Source: Heligmosomoides polygyrus polygyrus
Lineage: Eukaryota; Nematoda; Chromadorea; Rhabditida; Heligmosomidae
Direction of reading: 5' to 3'
Assembly: GCA_947396885.1 (NCBI GenBank)
Contig: OX377202.1
Span: 3,596,001-3,660,000 of the forward strand
Length of the DNA: 64,000 nucleotides
Of the stretch, positions 60,829 to 64,000 are shown piece by piece (position 1 is the first letter of the stretch; every line of letters begins with the position of its first letter). Under the pieces are notes generated by a model. That model was not told where the DNA came from, did no database searches, and saw only the letters and a list, made by a program, of their open reading frames with translations. The position numbers and the translations under genes were made by a program.

Positions 60829-61755
60829 GGATTCATGAACGATTTACCGGCGGGTAAGTGCAAACGCGCGATTCATGAACGCGCAGCGGGAAAAATCCGA
60901 AGTAAGTGTCGAGGTAAATGCTACCCCCTCAGCGCGTCGGGGAACATTTACCTCCAAGGCAAGGGTTTTGCTCCGCGGCCAACTTCTGACCCAATACATG
61001 CCTCCGCTGGCCCTTAGCCAGCTCTGAGTTGGCCGCCAGCCGCAACTTCAATGCCTGGCAGGGGCGCCTTGTTGCCGTCGCCATGCGCACGTCTTTCGCC
61101 GCACTTCGGTGAGTTGTTTCACCTTTTGTTTTTCTCTATTAGGCTTGCGTTCCATGATATTTTGGGCTCTGTCGACCATGGCGGCCCACAATGCCACTTA
61201 TTTTTAAGTGAATTGCTTCCTTTAGTGGCATTGTGGGTCGGCTTGAGCCACCATGAGCCTAGTCCACCACGCAAGTCGAAATTTACGATTGGCGTGGGTG
61301 GACTGGACTATGCCCGTCCGCCACCTTAGTCTTCCTTGGCATATGTTGTCTATGGAGGCTACTGTGGTGGATGGCACCCGTTATTAGTCATGTAGGCCCA
61401 TATTTACTATTGCTTCTGTACTTCCTGCTATGCTGCTAGTTTCCACCCCTCTCCCTCCCTCCCCCGCCCTCGCCCAACCCCACATTTCACATTTCATTCC
61501 CCCTAAATACGACGCTGCTAGTGTCGGTGCCAGCGACGTCCCAGCAGCAAGTGTGACTGCTTGGTTTCGCTGTTAGCTGATGCCAACGGGCCAGCGGAGG
61601 CATGCACATTGGGTCAGAAATTAGCCGCGGAGCAAAACCCTCGCCTTGGCCGTCATGAATCAGAAAACGTAGGTAAGTTCGGGGGAGGGTAAATGGCCGT
61701 CGAGGTAAGTGGGGGTAGAATTTACCTCCGGTCGCGTTCATGAATCCGGGTCTTT
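60829..61755. mobile_element. foldback element, about 0.93 kb, family S ends
   Basis: The ends GGCCCGGATTCATGAACGAT and GTTCATGAATCCGGGTC are inverted. The arms continue inward with CAAGGGTTTTGCTCCGCGGC (60959) against GCCGCGGAGCAAAACCCTCG (61625) and with CCCAATACATGCCTCCGCTGG against CCAGCGGAGGCATGCACATTGGG. An inner hairpin (GGCCCACAATGCCACT / AGTGGCATTGTGGGTC, 61182-61240) is present. The plus frame 61051-61329 inside has no known domain. Confidence 0.85.
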
Positions 61756-61759
61756 CGGC

Positions 61760-62640
61760 GATGTGGCCTTGTTCCGAGTCTGTAGAGTCCAGACATATGT
61801 TAAGACTGCTAGACCACACATTGCCACGGACCTTGCGAAAATTCAAGGATCCGCGAACAGCAACCCTTCCTGCAGAGAGAGGCAACAATAGTCCAACATT
61901 TAGAACACCCGATGAGACCCTACAAGATGAAACATTCTAAAGGGCGAAACTGATGTAAGGGGTGAGCTCATTCGTTATGTTCACGCATTTCTACCCCCGA
62001 TTCAACCTTGCGCTTTCGGCCTGTAACCAAAACCCCTCCAGGGTTTTTCGTGTGGCGGTGTGGGCCTCCCTTGCTAGAAGGTTGAATGTGACTCCAAAGC
62101 CGATGCCGTTATGGTCGTTTACCCTGTAGCAGCCCAGAGCAGCTGATAGCCATGACCTGTTTAAGCATTGATGGCCGTATCCTGCTTAAAAATGGTTTCT
62201 GATGCGAATGCATCTTTCAGGAAAACGTGACTAAATCAGGAATCAGATACGCACTTTTATCATACATACTCAACTACAATTTCCATCTTGTTTTTGGCAA
62301 AAAATATGCAATTATCGAACCACGCCCTGAAACGATAACGGCAGATATTCCTCGTCATCAACTTCTCAACCCAATACAATAGCGCAAGAACAGCGGTTAA
62401 AAAGTCTGAACAAATATTCCAAGGCAGAGGCTGACTAGACGTCAGAAATCTGCATTGGAGCAACCTGTCAACCGTGCTGTTGCTCCATTTCTCACGTCTG
62501 AATACTAAACTGGAGCTAACGAAAGCACGATCCCATTGGGTGGTTCGCTAGAGGCTTCGTCGAGAATCCATTCATATAAGTGGTTTAGTGTCACTTCTTT
62601 ATTTGCGCTTTGCTATCACACTAATTATTGGTTGCCTTAC
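61760..62640. other. intron of group Y, unassigned
   Basis: No gene or clear repeat supported. Confidence 0.45.
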
Positions 62641-62642
62641 AG

Positions 62643-62737
62643 CCAAATCAAAAACTGGTACTGTAACTGTAACGTCTACGGAGGTTGCCTCAAAGTCTTC
62701 TACTCCAGATGAAACACCTGTCTTATCTCGCACTGAG
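62643..62737 (+). CDS. group Y exon, B class (phase 1 to 0)
   Basis: Acceptor GCCTTACAG, donor GTTAGT, 95 bases. Phase 1 is the only frame without a stop: KSKTGTVTVTSTEVASKSST, then PDETPVLSRTE. Very Thr/Ser/Lys-rich. Confidence 0.65.
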
Positions 62738-63261
62738 GTTAGTGGATGCGCTATAGTATTTCCAAATATAGAAATCTGTTACGAAACAGGCAACTTCCCA
62801 CTTCAGCTCAATATACGTCGAGCCTATATAACCCTCATAACAAGAAATAAAAAAACCGTAAAAATGAAGAAATACAATTTATTTTGAAGCACATAAGGGA
62901 TTCTGAAACATATCTAGAGAGGTTCAGTCGTGTTAAGTGTATGGCAAAAAATGTCTGAATTTATTGATTGTTAAATGATATCACTGCCATGAGCACTGAC
63001 GTCTATTCCGGGATTAATCTGCAACTGTCTTCATCCGCTGAGCTTGATTCTCCGGCAAAGCACGCTCCTCCTCCTCCAGTTCCGTCACTTCCCTACGGCT
63101 TTATTGATGCGACGGTACTGCTAATGCAGCTTTTCACTGGCAGTGTTATTCAAATTAGGCTGAAATCGACATAGGCAAAGCCATTACCTTGAACTCCACG
63201 AAAACCTCCTTCAAACTAAGGTATGCTTAATTGTACTTGTGTCTTAGAAGGCTCCTTTCAG

Positions 63262-63340
63262 TCACACTCCCACAAAGGACAACAGAGCTTGATTAATATG
63301 AACAGCTCTGCATTCGCCGTGTCTTCAACGCAGAAGGAAA
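63262..63340 (+). CDS. group Y exon, A class (phase 0 to 1)
   Basis: Acceptor CTCCTTTCAG, donor GTAAGG, 79 bases. It reads SHSHKGQQSLINMNSSAFAV, then SSTQKE plus one base. Paralogue of 53970-54039. The partner B exon should lie just past the right edge. Confidence 0.65.
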
Positions 63341-63389
63341 GTAAGGATTCTGCTGTACATGATATCATGATCCTCTCACTAAAATAGGC

Positions 63390-63990
63390 ATCTACTATTT
63401 TCACCTTAAATTCGACACTTTTCAAAGCAACTTGAACGCTTGAAACTAAGCCACTTCTTCCAAGTGAGAGTGAGCGTCTTCTGGATTGAATCTCATCAGA
63501 ATATTTATAGCTCATTATTCGCATGACAAAATACAGAGATTGTTGGAAATTTGATTTGATTTTATTTTTCAAGAAAAATTGCCATTTAAAGCTTAACTTA
63601 AAGCGCAGGAAAGCGGTAGTTTTTTTTGAGTAAATTGCAAAAAGAGACTGCACTCGTCTATGTAGCCGCGATATTTATTTCATTAATAGTGTAAGAGTAT
63701 TGAAACATGAGAGCAATTCTAGACTCACACAGTTCTACCAATTTAGCTTAGTTTTCGTATCCTTAGAAAAATTTCGAATATTAAACATGGTGTTTTCTTC
63801 ATTCCACAAGTGAATTACAAGCCTTTTAAGAATGTAATACTAAATCTCTCTAAAGCAAAATTTTATTTTGACATGCCTACGCTGTCTATTTTAATTTGAA
63901 AGCTGCTTTGAAAAGTGTACAAAATAATGTGGAAGTGGTACTTATGCTTACTCCATGTCATGTTATGTAATTACTTACTCAGTAGTAGGG
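63390..63990. repeat. duplicated intron segment, right copy
   Basis: TTTTCACCTTAAATTCGACA, CTTTTCAAAGCAACTTGAACG matches 54070-54130; GCTTTGAAAAGTGTACAAAA to TATGCTTACTCCATGTCATG (63900-63965) matches 57040-57095. Together they show that the stretch from exon A to just before exon B was duplicated. Confidence 0.7.
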
Positions 63991-64000
63991 CTTTTGTAGG

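Overview
This window looks like nuclear DNA of a parasitic clade V (strongylid, hookworm-like) nematode. The evidence is a P-glycoprotein gene cut into short exons with TTTCAG-type acceptors, mariner elements resembling the hookworm element 'bandit', RTE-clade and CR1-like non-LTR retrotransposons, and a very high density of small inverted-repeat elements and tRNA-derived SINE-like sequences. There is no sign of bacterial sequence, operons or CRISPR.

Layout. 1-6.9 kb is almost all transposon: a mariner relic, then a CR1-like LINE carrying a mariner, with this whole nested block present twice as a nearly identical direct duplication. 7.1-28.5 kb (+) is an ABCB-type ABC transporter (P-glycoprotein). 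Nineteen exons can be placed: TM3-TM6, a complete NBD1, the linker, TM12 and a complete NBD2 up to the stop codon. The first ~180 residues lie left of the window. TM7-TM11 are not found; the place where they belong holds a retrotransposon scrap, tandem repeats, a large palindrome and a 200-N assembly gap. The introns hold LINE, RTE, Penelope-like, mariner and satellite-like sequence.

28.5-64 kb carries no long conserved gene. On the + strand there are short, well-spliced exons coding Ser/Thr/Lys/Pro-rich low-complexity protein. Group X (32.5-38.0 kb) ends in a terminal exon with a downstream AATAAA. Group Y (47.8 kb to beyond the right edge) alternates two exon classes (phase 0 to 1, then phase 1 to 0) and shows repeated exon-pair duplication. 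A TATA box plus signal-peptide exon at 44.9-45.0 kb could be the start of group Y or of a separate small secreted peptide. Between these exons lie an almost full-length RTE retrotransposon (39.0-42.1 kb, with a 16-bp target duplication), several mariner lineages and many foldback elements. In at least four of the foldback elements the arms carry tRNA-like Pol III promoter motifs.

The most interesting signals are: (1) the inverted, tRNA-headed foldback repeats; (2) a TIR element with an internal 42-bp minisatellite and an 8-bp target duplication, inserted in a mariner transposase with the frame kept open; (3) the duplicated cassette-exon pairs of group Y; (4) the P-glycoprotein gene lacking most of its second membrane domain exactly at a palindrome and assembly gap. 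All gene models are from reading alone; no searches were run.
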